Assembly: GCF_003466125.1 (NCBI RefSeq) | Contig: NZ_QSOC01000012.1 | Coordinates: 1-15,118 of the forward strand | Length of the DNA stretch: 15,118 nt | From: Collinsella sp. TM10-22 | GTDB lineage: Bacteria > Actinomycetota > Coriobacteriia > Coriobacteriales > Coriobacteriaceae | Direction: 5' to 3' | In this document: in pieces, positions 8,029 through 15,118 of the stretch | Layout of the letters: each line of letters starts with the position of its first letter | How positions within the stretch are numbered: the first letter of the stretch is position 1 | Program-made: the position numbers and the translations under genes | The notes under the pieces: generated by a model | What the model was told of the DNA's origin: nothing | The model's database searches: none | Seen by the model: the letters and a program-made list of their open reading frames with translations, nothing else

Positions 8029-8346
8029 ATGGGTGTGCGCACCGCGAATGTTCAGGATGGAAATATCGGTGAGACGCTGACGGGGCTCGCCGGGGTGATT
8101 CACGGCCGTCGCGACGCATCGCCGCAGGAGAGCTATACCGCTCGCCTGCTGACCGATGTCGAGGACGAGCTGCTCAAGAAGCTTGCCGAGGAGGCGAGCG
8201 AGGTCATCATGGCCTGCAAGGATAACGATCACGACCACATCCGCTACGAGGCCGGCGACCTGATCTACCACCTGCTCGTGACGCTCGAGCGCTACGGCAT
8301 CACCCTCGATGAGCTGGCCGGCGAACTCAACGCCCGCCGTCAATAG
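8029..8346 (+). CDS. hisE: Phosphoribosyl-ATP pyrophosphohydrolase
   Basis: Second pathway step, hydrolysing phosphoribosyl-ATP to phosphoribosyl-AMP and pyrophosphate. An all-alpha MazG/HisE-superfamily protein of 105 residues. The metal-binding helices are visible as KLAEEASEVIMAC and HIRYEAGDLIYHLLV, with the expected EExxE and ExxD arrangement. SYTARLLTDVEDELLKK is typical of HisE N-termini. The start ATG 8029 follows AGAAAGGA (about 8014-8021), 46 bases after hisI. It is the last gene of the operon; its stop lies 29 bases from the stop of the convergent hisK. Confidence 0.94.
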   Translation: MGVRTANVQDGNIGETLTGLAGVIHGRRDASPQESYTARLLTDVEDELLKKLAEEASEVIMACKDNDHDHIRYEAGDLIYHLLVTLERYGITLDELAGELNARRQ

Positions 8347-8375
8347 TTGTTTAAGAACGTCCCTAACGACTAGTC

Positions 8376-9287
8376 TTAGGCGAGGGGCGTGGGTTCCCAT
8401 TCGCCGGTGGCGTGGGGGATATCGAAGGTTCGGTAGCCGCAGTCGTAGGCGTGGGCCTGAGCCTCGCGGATGTTCCAGCAGATGTCGCAGGCGCGGTGTG
8501 CGTCCGAGCCAAAAGTAATCGGCACCTCGGCGTGGGCAAAGCAACGCAGCAATCCGGTCGCGGGATAGTAGTCGTCCAAGCCCTTGCGCGGCGCGGCGGT
8601 AGAAACCTCAACGCGGCGGCCCGTGTCGTGGGCGCACTCGGCCATCTGCTCCCAAAAGGGCATGGGGTTAAAGTCGGGCGCAAAGCCCTCTTTCGAAAAA
8701 CGCATGACTAGGTCGGGATGGGCCATCACGTCAAAGTTGAGCGAGCTCTCGCAGGCGCGGCACCAGTCGTCGACATAGCGCTCCCATACGCCGCGCACGC
8801 CTAAGTTTTCCCAAACATGCAGGTTGGTATCGTCGTCAATCCAGCCGCAGAGCGAATCGGGCGTGTCGGGGCGAGCGACGTCCTCTGTCCCCGCCGTGCC
8901 TGCGGCGCCTGCCGCAATATCGCCTGGGTTGCCAATCCAATGCACGCTACCCAGGCGTACGATGGCGCCCTGGGACCAGCTCTCAACCAAAGGCTCGCAA
9001 CCTTGGTACCAATCGCATTCAAAGCCATAGATAAGCTCGAGTTCGGGTGCGATCTGCGCGGCAAGCTTGTGAGCGTCCTCAAAAGCCAGGCGGTGCACCG
9101 GCAAGTCGCCCTCGACGACCTGCACCTCGCAGTTAGCATCCATGCTGGCAGGCAGGGTGAGGTGGTCGGTCGAGACCATGACGCGGCATCCGGCAGCGGT
9201 GGCGGCGCGGACGTTGTCCTCAAACGAGGCATGGCCGTCCGAAAACGAAGTATGGGTGTGGCAATCGACCAGCGGGCATGCGGGCAT
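8376..9287 (-). CDS. hisK: PHP-family histidinol-phosphatase
   Basis: Probably hydrolyses L-histidinol phosphate to histidinol, the one step absent from the adjacent operon. The 303 residues show the PHP metal-centre motifs in order: DCHTHTSFSDGH (8-19), VSTDHLTLP (38-46), GFECDW (88-93), LGSVHWIGN (112-120), FDVMAHPDLV (185-194) and FGSDAHRACDICWNIREA (259-276). Likely ligands are H10, H12, D17, H42, E90, H116, H190, D262 and H264. This layout is that of the HisJ/HisK type rather than polymerase PHP domains. A Gly/Ala-rich insertion lies near residues 124-143. The frame is open further upstream, but the ATG at 9285-9287 is preceded by AAAGGAGT (9292-9299, complement) and gives a start directly before the first motif. 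The specific substrate is inferred from family and context. Confidence 0.9.
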   Translation of the reverse strand: MPACPLVDCHTHTSFSDGHASFEDNVRAATAAGCRVMVSTDHLTLPASMDANCEVQVVEGDLPVHRLAFEDAHKLAAQIAPELELIYGFECDWYQGCEPLVESWSQGAIVRLGSVHWIGNPGDIAAGAAGTAGTEDVARPDTPDSLCGWIDDDTNLHVWENLGVRGVWERYVDDWCRACESSLNFDVMAHPDLVMRFSKEGFAPDFNPMPFWEQMAECAHDTGRRVEVSTAAPRKGLDDYYPATGLLRCFAHAEVPITFGSDAHRACDICWNIREAQAHAYDCGYRTFDIPHATGEWEPTPLA

Positions 9288-9319
9288 GGCGACTCCTTTG
9301 CATTTGGCGAATCCGCTCC

Positions 9320-9325
9320 ATTGTA
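9320..9325 (-). promoter_or_regulatory. Candidate -10 element for hisK
   Basis: The complement reads TACAAT, five of six matches to TATAAT, and would start transcription about 26 bases before the hisK ATG. It lies within the small palindrome CCATTGTAATGG (9319-9330). I see no convincing -35 box at the right distance, so this is tentative. Confidence 0.3.
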
Positions 9326-9417
9326 ATGGCGCAACTCTCAAAACGCCGGGCACGTCGGGGGTCGAAATCGATTGGAAAGGCTGCGCGGCGCGCGGTGCGG
9401 CCTCGCTTGCGCTCTCA

Positions 9418-9482
9418 AAACGTGTACGTCAGCCTCCAAAACCGACAAAAAATGGCATGTTTGGAGGCTGACGTACACGTTT
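9418..9482. repeat. Perfect 23-bp inverted repeat (hairpin or MITE-like element)
   Basis: Bases 9418-9440 are exactly complementary to 9460-9482, around a 19-base A-rich loop (ACCGACAAAAAATGGCATG). The arms contain CGTGTACGTCAGCCTCC and its complement. It lies in the 301-base divergent intergenic region 9288-9588, about 107 bases before larC and 131 before hisK, so it does not end either gene. There is no flanking T-run longer than four. Outside this repeat and the candidate hisK promoter I see nothing else recognisable in the region. Confidence 0.85.
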
Positions 9483-9588
9483 GGATAGGGGCGAGGGCGG
9501 CGATGGACGAAAGTCACGTCTGCGCCACGTCCGATGTGCTAGCGTTTGGATGAACAAAACGAGCCCGTGTGGAAAGGACCCGGACCGT

Positions 9589-10074
9589 ATGCAATGCGAT
9601 AGCAAATCACCGCTGTCCCGCGAGACCGATGCGCCCGAAACCATCGTCAATCTGGAATGCGACATCGACGACGCGTCGCCCGAGGTACTCGCCTACGCCG
9701 CCGATCGCCTGCGCGAGGCGGGTGCGCGCGAGGTACACTGGCTGCCCCTCTATTGCAAAAAAGGCCGCCCCGGCTGGCAGCTGCAGGTGATCTGCTCGCA
9801 TGAGGATATCGAACGCCTGCAGACGATTATCTTTTTGGAAACCACGACCAACGGCATTCGTCGCCAGGTCATGGAGCGTGTTTGCTTGCCACGTCGTTTT
9901 GAGCAGGTGGCGACGCCTTGGGGCGAGGTAGCCGTCAAGGTGGCCACCCTGCCCGACGGCAGTGAGCGTGCGGCGCCCGAGCACGAGGACTGCGCCCGTC
10001 TCGCCCGCGAACATGGCGTGCCGCTCCAACGCGTGATGCAGGCGGCTCAGAGCGCGGCGCTTCGATTTGAGTAA
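9589..10074 (+). CDS. larC: Stand-alone LarC C-terminal-domain protein (nickel insertion family, former DUF111)
   Basis: The 161 residues resemble the C-terminal part of LarC, the CTP-dependent enzyme that inserts nickel into the pyridinium cofactor of lactate racemase. Recognisable stretches are VNLECDIDDASPEVLAYAAD (about 20-39), REVHWLPLYCKKGRPGWQLQ, ETTTNGIRRQVMERVCLPR, TPWGEVAVKVATLPDG and PEHEDCARLAREHGVPL. The N-terminal LarC domain is absent, and no larA, larB or larE is in the window. In Lactobacillus plantarum LarC is made from two overlapping frames (LarC1/LarC2) by frameshifting; here no LarC1 frame precedes it. The start is uncertain: ATG 9550 lacks a Shine-Dalgarno, whereas ATG 9589 follows GGAAAGGA (9571-9578). 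Function by itself is unknown. Confidence 0.8.
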   Translation: MQCDSKSPLSRETDAPETIVNLECDIDDASPEVLAYAADRLREAGAREVHWLPLYCKKGRPGWQLQVICSHEDIERLQTIIFLETTTNGIRRQVMERVCLPRRFEQVATPWGEVAVKVATLPDGSERAAPEHEDCARLAREHGVPLQRVMQAAQSAALRFE

Positions 10075-10147
10075 CGCGGTAGAGGGGCTCCACATCCGCT
10101 GGACTTCGTATTCAGCCCCCATCAACCCCACACCGAAAGGACTCCCC

Positions 10148-10696
10148 ATGAAATACCTCATCGCCTCCGACATCCATGGCTCGGCATACTGGGCCGAGCG
10201 CCTCTGCACCGCCATCGAATCCGAGGAGCCCGACCGCATCGTGCTGCTGGGCGACCTGCTCTACCACGGTCCGCGCAACGACCTGCCGCGCGACTACGCC
10301 CCCAAGCGCGTGATTCCGCTGCTCAACGCCCTGGCCGACCGCATCATCGCGGTGCGCGGCAACTGCGACGCCGAGGTCGACCAGATGGTGCTCGACTTCC
10401 CCGTCATGGCGGACTACGCCACGCTGTTCGACGAAGCCGGCCGCGAGCTGTTCCTGACACACGGCCACGTCTTTGGCGCCGGCATGCACAACAGCGTCGA
10501 CCACGCGCCCGCGTTGCCCGAGGGCTCCGCGCTCGTCTACGGTCACACACACATCAAGGTTAACGAGGAGAGCGCCGCGCATCCGGGCCTGTGGGTCTTC
10601 AACCCCGGCAGCGTGAGCATCCCCAAGGACGGCACACACAGCTACGGCATCTACGAGGGCGGCGCGTTCCGCCACGTGATCATGGAGGAGGATTAA
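10148..10696 (+). CDS. yfcE: YfcE-type metallophosphoesterase
   Basis: Calcineurin-like phosphoesterase with a two-metal active site, probably a cytoplasmic phosphodiesterase; the physiological substrate of the family is not established. The 182 residues match YfcE/MJ0936 in length. Motifs in order are ASDIHGS (6-12; D8, H10), LLGDLLYHGP (33-42; D36), VRGNCDAEVD (69-78; N72), LTHGHVFG (103-110; H105, H107), and GHTHIK (132-137; H133, H135). The conserved FNPGSVSIPK stretch follows at 151-160. ATG 10148 follows GAAAGGA (10136-10142). Its stop lies two bases before the mazG start and the mazG Shine-Dalgarno is inside this gene, so the two are co-transcribed and probably translationally coupled. 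Confidence 0.92.
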   Translation: MKYLIASDIHGSAYWAERLCTAIESEEPDRIVLLGDLLYHGPRNDLPRDYAPKRVIPLLNALADRIIAVRGNCDAEVDQMVLDFPVMADYATLFDEAGRELFLTHGHVFGAGMHNSVDHAPALPEGSALVYGHTHIKVNEESAAHPGLWVFNPGSVSIPKDGTHSYGIYEGGAFRHVIMEED

Positions 10697-10698
10697 CC

Positions 10699-11559
10699 AT
10701 GGCACAGCACACGGCTCAGCAAAATGCCGAGGGCTCGCGCGACCTGTCCACGCTGGTCGACGCGTCGGCCGAGCTGCAGCATCTGGTGCAGACCATCTGG
10801 CGCCTACGCCAGCCCGACGGCTGTCCGTGGGACCGCGAGCAGACGCACCGCAGCATTGGCAAGAACATGATCGAGGAGGCCTATGAGGCGCTCGACTGCA
10901 TCGAGGCCGACGATGCCACGCATCTGTGCGAGGAGCTGGGCGACGTACTCATGCAGGTAGTGCTGCATGCGCAGATTGCGGCGGACGCCGGCGAGTTTAC
11001 GCTGGCCGATGTGGCACGCGATATCGACGCCAAGCTCATTCGCCGCCACCCGCACGTGTTTGGCGATGCGGATGCTGACAACTCCGATGAGGTGCTCAAG
11101 ATTTGGGACGAGGTCAAGCTTGCCGAGAAGGCTGCCAAGGACAAGGCTGTGGCGGCGAGCGAGGCTGCGCCCGAAGGCCTGCTCGACGGCGTGCCCACGC
11201 ACCTGCCGGCGCTGATGCAAGCTCAGAAGGTGTCGCGTAAGGCGGCTGCCGTGGGCTTTGAATGGGAGACGGTCCAGGATGTGTGGGACGAGGTAGCCGA
11301 GGAGCGTGCCGAGTTTGAGGCCGAGGCTCCCGGCTCGCCCGAGCGCGAGATGGAGTTTGGCGACCTGCTCTTTGCTCTAGTCAACGTTGCGCGCAAAGAG
11401 GGGATTGACGCCGAGAGTGCCCTGCGCGCGAGCACGGCCAAGTTCCGCCGCCGCTGGGCTGCGATGGAGCAGATGGCGGCTGACGCCCACGTGGATCTTG
11501 CCGAGCTTTCGACCCACGGCCTTAACGACCTGTGGGATGCCGCAAAGGCGGAGGAGTAA
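10699..11559 (+). CDS. mazG: MazG nucleoside triphosphate pyrophosphohydrolase
   Basis: Hydrolyses nucleoside triphosphates to monophosphates and pyrophosphate, a house-cleaning function. The 286 residues contain two MazG domains. The first has CPWDREQTH (42-50), EEAYE (59-63), EELGDVLMQVVLHA (78-91; E78, E79, D82) and RRHPHVFGD (115-123). The second has EERAEFE (201-207) and EFGDLLFALVNVAR (219-232). Between them lies a charged Lys/Ala-rich linker (about 140-160). The frame runs upstream of the chosen start, but ATG 10699 follows GGAGGAGGA (10684-10692) and gives a normal N-terminus. It is the last gene of the larC-yfcE-mazG group; a terminator starts five bases after its stop. It neighbours eno, as in many actinobacteria. 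Confidence 0.95.
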   Translation: MAQHTAQQNAEGSRDLSTLVDASAELQHLVQTIWRLRQPDGCPWDREQTHRSIGKNMIEEAYEALDCIEADDATHLCEELGDVLMQVVLHAQIAADAGEFTLADVARDIDAKLIRRHPHVFGDADADNSDEVLKIWDEVKLAEKAAKDKAVAASEAAPEGLLDGVPTHLPALMQAQKVSRKAAAVGFEWETVQDVWDEVAEERAEFEAEAPGSPEREMEFGDLLFALVNVARKEGIDAESALRASTAKFRRRWAAMEQMAADAHVDLAELSTHGLNDLWDAAKAEE

Positions 11560-11563
11560 GACT

Positions 11564-11609
11564 GCGGGAACGACGGGCTGACACGCCTCATCGTTCCCGC
11601 TAAATTTTT
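11564..11609 (+). terminator. Rho-independent terminator after mazG
   Basis: GCGGGAACGA (11564-11573) pairs perfectly with TCGTTCCCGC (11591-11600) around a 17-base loop, followed by TAAATTTTT. It begins directly after the mazG stop and separates mazG from eno. Confidence 0.85.
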
Positions 11610-11630
11610 CGAAAATCAAGTGTATCCCTC

Positions 11631-11675
11631 GGCTAACTTAGGGCATAATGCAAAAAGTGCGACATGGCTAACTTA
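11631..11675 (+). promoter_or_regulatory. eno: eno promoter region with a 10-bp direct repeat
   Basis: GGCTAACTTA occurs at 11631-11640 and again at 11666-11675, a spacing of 35 bases, on either side of the -10-like CATAAT (11644-11649). The hexamer about 17 bases upstream (TGTATC, 11621-11626) is a poor -35 box. The repeats could be a regulator site or duplicated promoter sequence. A small hairpin, GCACC-GAC-GGTGC, follows at 11683-11695 in the leader. Confidence 0.45.
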
Positions 11676-11736
11676 CGGAGGCGCACCGACGGTGCACGGT
11701 CAGCCGGTCGCTTGCATCCACTATGTTTCCAAGTGA

Positions 11737-13038
<1,302 letters not shown>

Positions 13039-13111
13039 ATAGACGAGCCTGGTGGGGAGGGGATGGACTCGGCTTCGCCCCGCCCCAGCTAGACGCTACA
13101 GAGTTCTGTCG

Positions 13112-13143
13112 GGCGCTGGGCCATACGGCTCAGCGCCTTTTTT
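13112..13143 (+). terminator. Rho-independent terminator after eno
   Basis: An 11-base-pair stem (GGCGCTGGGCC with GGCTCAGCGCC, one G-U pair) closes the tetraloop ATAC and is followed by six T. It lies about 75 bases after the eno stop; the GC-rich bases between show nothing else. Confidence 0.92.
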
Positions 13144-13185
13144 ATGTCGAGCAAAGGCTGCCGAAGGTGGTGCACGCGCTCGTGC

Positions 13186-13197
13186 TATAACTAGAAT
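13186..13197 (+). promoter_or_regulatory. Candidate -10 region for the ftsB/divIC-ppx pair
   Basis: TATAAC and TAGAAT lie in tandem at 13186-13191 and 13192-13197, between the eno terminator and the FtsB-like gene. Transcription would start near 13204, about 30 bases before the ATG. No clear -35 box is visible, so the call rests on the -10 match and on position after a terminator. Confidence 0.4.
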
Positions 13198-13234
13198 ACT
13201 TAGCGCAAACAAACCTCAACCGCACAAGGCGCAC

Positions 13235-13996
13235 ATGGATCAGATTTACGACAACAGGTACTATTCCGCCGGTTCGCGTGAGCCGTCGCCTCGCCGTGCG
13301 CGCACGGTGCAGCTCGGTGGGTCCGCCTACGCCGGCGCCGACCGCTCCACGCAGCGCCCGACAAGTACCTCGCGCCCCAATGCTCATGTGAATACTTCGG
13401 CAGATGGACCGGTGCGCCCGGCACGTTCGACACATGCGTCGCGTCCCTCGGCCCAGACGCACGACAGGTCGAGCAGGCCTTCGAGCCGTCTTTCGGGCTC
13501 GGACTTTATGCGCTACGCCAACGACAATGCGGTGGTCAAGGCGATCTATGACTTTACGCATGGCTCTCTGCGTCCGCTGTTTATCGGTATCGTGGTGGCG
13601 CTGGCGCTCGTGAGCCTGTATTTTCCCGTACGCGACCTGTACGTGGCAAAACGCTCGAGCGACATCTTGGCCAAGCAGGTCGAGATTCGCCAGCAATACA
13701 ATGATGAGCTGCAAAAAAGCGTCGACAAACTGCTCTCGGAGGAGGGTATCAAGGACGCGGCGTCCGAGGACCTGGGCCTGGTGATGCCCGGCGAGAAGAA
13801 GATTGACGTGCTAGGCTTGGACGACGATTCGGACTCGTCGTCGAGCAAAAAGTCCTCAAACGCCAAGAAGGCCAGCGAAGTGGCCAAGGAAATCGAAGAA
13901 GTCGGCAAGGACGCGCCGTGGTACATCCAGGCGCTCGACATGCTGTTTGGGTTTAACGGCGTCGAGGGCCAGACGGTCGTGTCCAACGGCAAATAG
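13235..13996 (+). CDS. FtsB/DivIC-family septum formation initiator protein
   Basis: Bitopic membrane protein probably acting in the division complex with FtsL/FtsQ-type partners. The 253 residues comprise a long Ser/Arg/Thr-rich, probably disordered, cytoplasmic N-terminus (1 to about 90), one transmembrane helix (about 113-130, LRPLFIGIVVALALVSLYF), a coiled-coil segment (about 138-170), and the family-like SEDLGLVMPGEKKIDVLG (177-194). An Asp/Ser/Lys-rich linker and a C-terminal WYIQALDMLFGF follow. The frame is open further upstream, but ATG 13235 is chosen because earlier starts overlap the eno terminator and candidate promoter. The Shine-Dalgarno is weak (AAGG). Position between eno and ppx is the usual actinobacterial one for ftsB/divIC, which supports the call. 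Sequence similarity alone is modest. Confidence 0.82.
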   Translation: MDQIYDNRYYSAGSREPSPRRARTVQLGGSAYAGADRSTQRPTSTSRPNAHVNTSADGPVRPARSTHASRPSAQTHDRSSRPSSRLSGSDFMRYANDNAVVKAIYDFTHGSLRPLFIGIVVALALVSLYFPVRDLYVAKRSSDILAKQVEIRQQYNDELQKSVDKLLSEEGIKDAASEDLGLVMPGEKKIDVLGLDDDSDSSSSKKSSNAKKASEVAKEIEEVGKDAPWYIQALDMLFGFNGVEGQTVVSNGK

Positions 13997-14016
13997 CGCC
14001 CGGAGGGGAGCCCGCA

Positions 14017-15018
14017 ATGACAAATTGCAAACGCTATAAGGTGGCCGCGATCGACCTGGGAACGGTGTCGTCGCGACTGGTGTTGGCCCAGGTCGAGGGC
14101 GGAGCGATTGTGGAATCGTCCAAGCATACCGAGATTACCGACCTGGGCGAGGGCGTGGACGCGACGGGGCGCTTCTACGAGGCGGCTGTCGAGCGTGTGC
14201 TCGCTGCGTGCCGCATGTTTGTGGACGAGGCCCGTGCCTTTGGGGCCGTGTGCGTCTGCACCACGTGCACGAGTGCCGCGCGCGATGCGTCCAATGCCGC
14301 GCTGCTGCTGGACGGCCTGCGCGAGTTGGGGCTCAAACCACAGGTGATTCCGGGCGAGGTCGAGGCGCGCCTGACGTTTTTTGGCGTGGCGCACGACTTT
14401 GCCGGCGAGCGCATCATCGTCGCGGATTCGGGCGGCGGGTCCACGGAACTCGCGACGGGCGTATACGCTCCGGAGCGCGGCGTCTTTGCGCTGGAGGGAA
14501 CGCGCTCGCTGGACATCGGTTGCCGTCGCGTGACGGAGCGCTTTTTCTCTGCGTTGCCGCCCGCGGATGGCGAGCTTGCTGCCGCTGCCGCGTGGGCAGG
14601 CGAGCAGTTCGCCGCCTATTTTGAGGGCCTGCCTGTCGACTTTGAGCGCGCCGAACGCTTAGTCGCGGTGGGCGGCACGGTGACTACGCTGGTGGCTCTG
14701 GTCCACGAGCTGGAACCGTACGATTCGAGCTTTGTGCACCTACGCGAGCTGTCGCTGGAGCAGGTCTCGGCCGCTATCGAGCGCATGTCTGTGTTGGACG
14801 CGGAAGGCATCGCCGCGCTACCGGGTGTACAGCCCAAACGCGCGGGCGTGATCTTGGCCGGCGCCGTGGTGATTCGCGAGCTCATGCGCGCTGGTGGCTA
14901 CGAGACGCTCACCGTAAGCGAGAACAGCCTCCTCGCCGGCATGGCAGCAACCATCAACGAGACTCTCGACGGAGCGACCCCCACCATCGCCTGGACCCCC
15001 ACTCTCAGCACACTCTAA
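14017..15018 (+). CDS. ppx: Ppx/GppA-family exopolyphosphatase
   Basis: Hydrolyses polyphosphate or pppGpp by the ASKHA-fold mechanism. The 333 residues are the short, two-domain form without the C-terminal HD-like domain of enterobacterial Ppx. Motifs in order are AAIDLGTVSSRLVLA (10-24, phosphate-1 loop), TSAARDASNA (85-94), VIPGEVEARLTFFGV (110-124) with the expected catalytic glutamate region, ADSGGGSTELATG (136-148, phosphate-2 loop), SLDIGCRRVTERFF (164-177) and VAVGGTVTTLVAL (216-228). The first loop lacks the asparagine of the usual GSNS/GTNS. ATG 14017 follows GGAGGGG (14002-14008), 20 bases after the FtsB-like gene, so the two are probably co-transcribed. The substrate cannot be decided between polyphosphate and pppGpp. 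Confidence 0.9.
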   Translation: MTNCKRYKVAAIDLGTVSSRLVLAQVEGGAIVESSKHTEITDLGEGVDATGRFYEAAVERVLAACRMFVDEARAFGAVCVCTTCTSAARDASNAALLLDGLRELGLKPQVIPGEVEARLTFFGVAHDFAGERIIVADSGGGSTELATGVYAPERGVFALEGTRSLDIGCRRVTERFFSALPPADGELAAAAAWAGEQFAAYFEGLPVDFERAERLVAVGGTVTTLVALVHELEPYDSSFVHLRELSLEQVSAAIERMSVLDAEGIAALPGVQPKRAGVILAGAVVIRELMRAGGYETLTVSENSLLAGMAATINETLDGATPTIAWTPTLSTL

Positions 15019-15118
15019 AAGTAGTCTTTTTGGGACGGGGCTTTTTTAGCTACATGGTCCGCCCGAGCCTTTCCGTGAATGAGTTTTCTGGGACGGGGAT
15101 TAAAAAAGGCTCTGTTAG
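15019..15118. repeat. Non-coding tail with two copies of a TGGGACGGGG motif
   Basis: TGGGACGGGG occurs at 15031-15040 (preceded by TTTT, followed by CTTTTTTAG) and at 15089-15098 (preceded by TTTTC, followed by ATTAAAAAAGG). The flanking CTTTTTTA and TAAAAAAG are inverted, so the block could fold or end transcription after ppx. I see no GC-rich stem typical of an intrinsic terminator. No gene is visible up to the window end. Confidence 0.5.

Noticed and set aside
5991..8042. 683-codon open frame on the minus strand opposite hisH-hisA-hisF-hisI
   Set aside because: Antisense shadow of well supported genes; its His/Arg-rich translation is typical of reverse-frame GC-rich DNA.
8362..8380. Palindrome CCTAACGACTAGTCTTAGG between hisE and hisK as a bidirectional terminator
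   Set aside because: The stem is short, AT-containing and has almost no loop or T-run, and it overlaps the hisK stop codon.
9481..9588. Upstream extension of the LarC-like protein from TTG 9481 or ATG 9550
   Set aside because: No Shine-Dalgarno for either; the TTG start lies inside the inverted repeat and the added residues do not resemble LarC.
10084..10119. GGGGCT...AGCCCC structure before the YfcE-like gene as a riboswitch or terminator
   Set aside because: Only six closing pairs with a four-pair inner helix, no T-run and no known riboswitch pattern.
13052..13234. Upstream extension of the FtsB-like protein
   Set aside because: It would read through the eno terminator and the candidate promoter.

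Overview
The window is an ordinary, densely coded chromosomal segment of a GC-rich bacterium, most plausibly an actinobacterium of the class Coriobacteriia (Collinsella-like). This placement is inference. It rests on base composition, G/C-biased third codon positions, the actinobacterial gene order mazG-eno-ftsB/divIC-ppx, and the intergenic hairpin style. I found no marker that fixes the genus.

Positions 1-41 hold the last codons of an unidentified upstream gene, followed by a strong intrinsic terminator (94-125). A 262-base leader then precedes a complete histidine biosynthesis operon at 388-8346, all on the plus strand: hisZG (a fusion of the HisZ regulatory and HisG catalytic subunits in one reading frame), hisD, hisC, hisB, hisH, hisA, hisF, hisI, hisE. 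Most junctions are overlapping or a few bases long and have good Shine-Dalgarno sequences. The exceptions are a 105-base gap before hisD, an 80-base gap before hisH that carries a long hairpin, and a 46-base gap before hisE. The only pathway step missing from the operon, histidinol-phosphate phosphatase, is supplied by a convergent PHP-family gene (hisK type) at 8376-9287 on the minus strand. All ten steps from PRPP and ATP to histidine are therefore encoded in 9 kb.

A 301-base divergent intergenic region (9288-9588) separates hisK from the next plus-strand group and contains a perfect 23-base-pair inverted repeat. The group begins with a stand-alone protein resembling the C-terminal domain of LarC (nickel insertion into the lactate racemase cofactor). 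It continues with a YfcE-like metallophosphoesterase and mazG, and ends in a terminator at 11564-11609.

The last third holds eno (enolase), with its own promoter region and terminator, then a FtsB/DivIC-family septum protein and a Ppx/GppA-type exopolyphosphatase in tandem. This conserves the actinobacterial mazG-eno-ftsB-ppx neighbourhood without the DUF501 gene that usually lies before ppx. The final 100 bases are non-coding and contain a short repeated motif.

I see no tRNA, rRNA, CRISPR array, insertion sequence, phage gene or toxin/defence system, and no convincing previously undescribed system. The observations most worth following up are the HisZ-HisG fusion with a cysteine cluster, the solitary LarC C-terminal domain, the two long intergenic hairpins, and the his leader hairpin, which shows no attenuator peptide or T-box.
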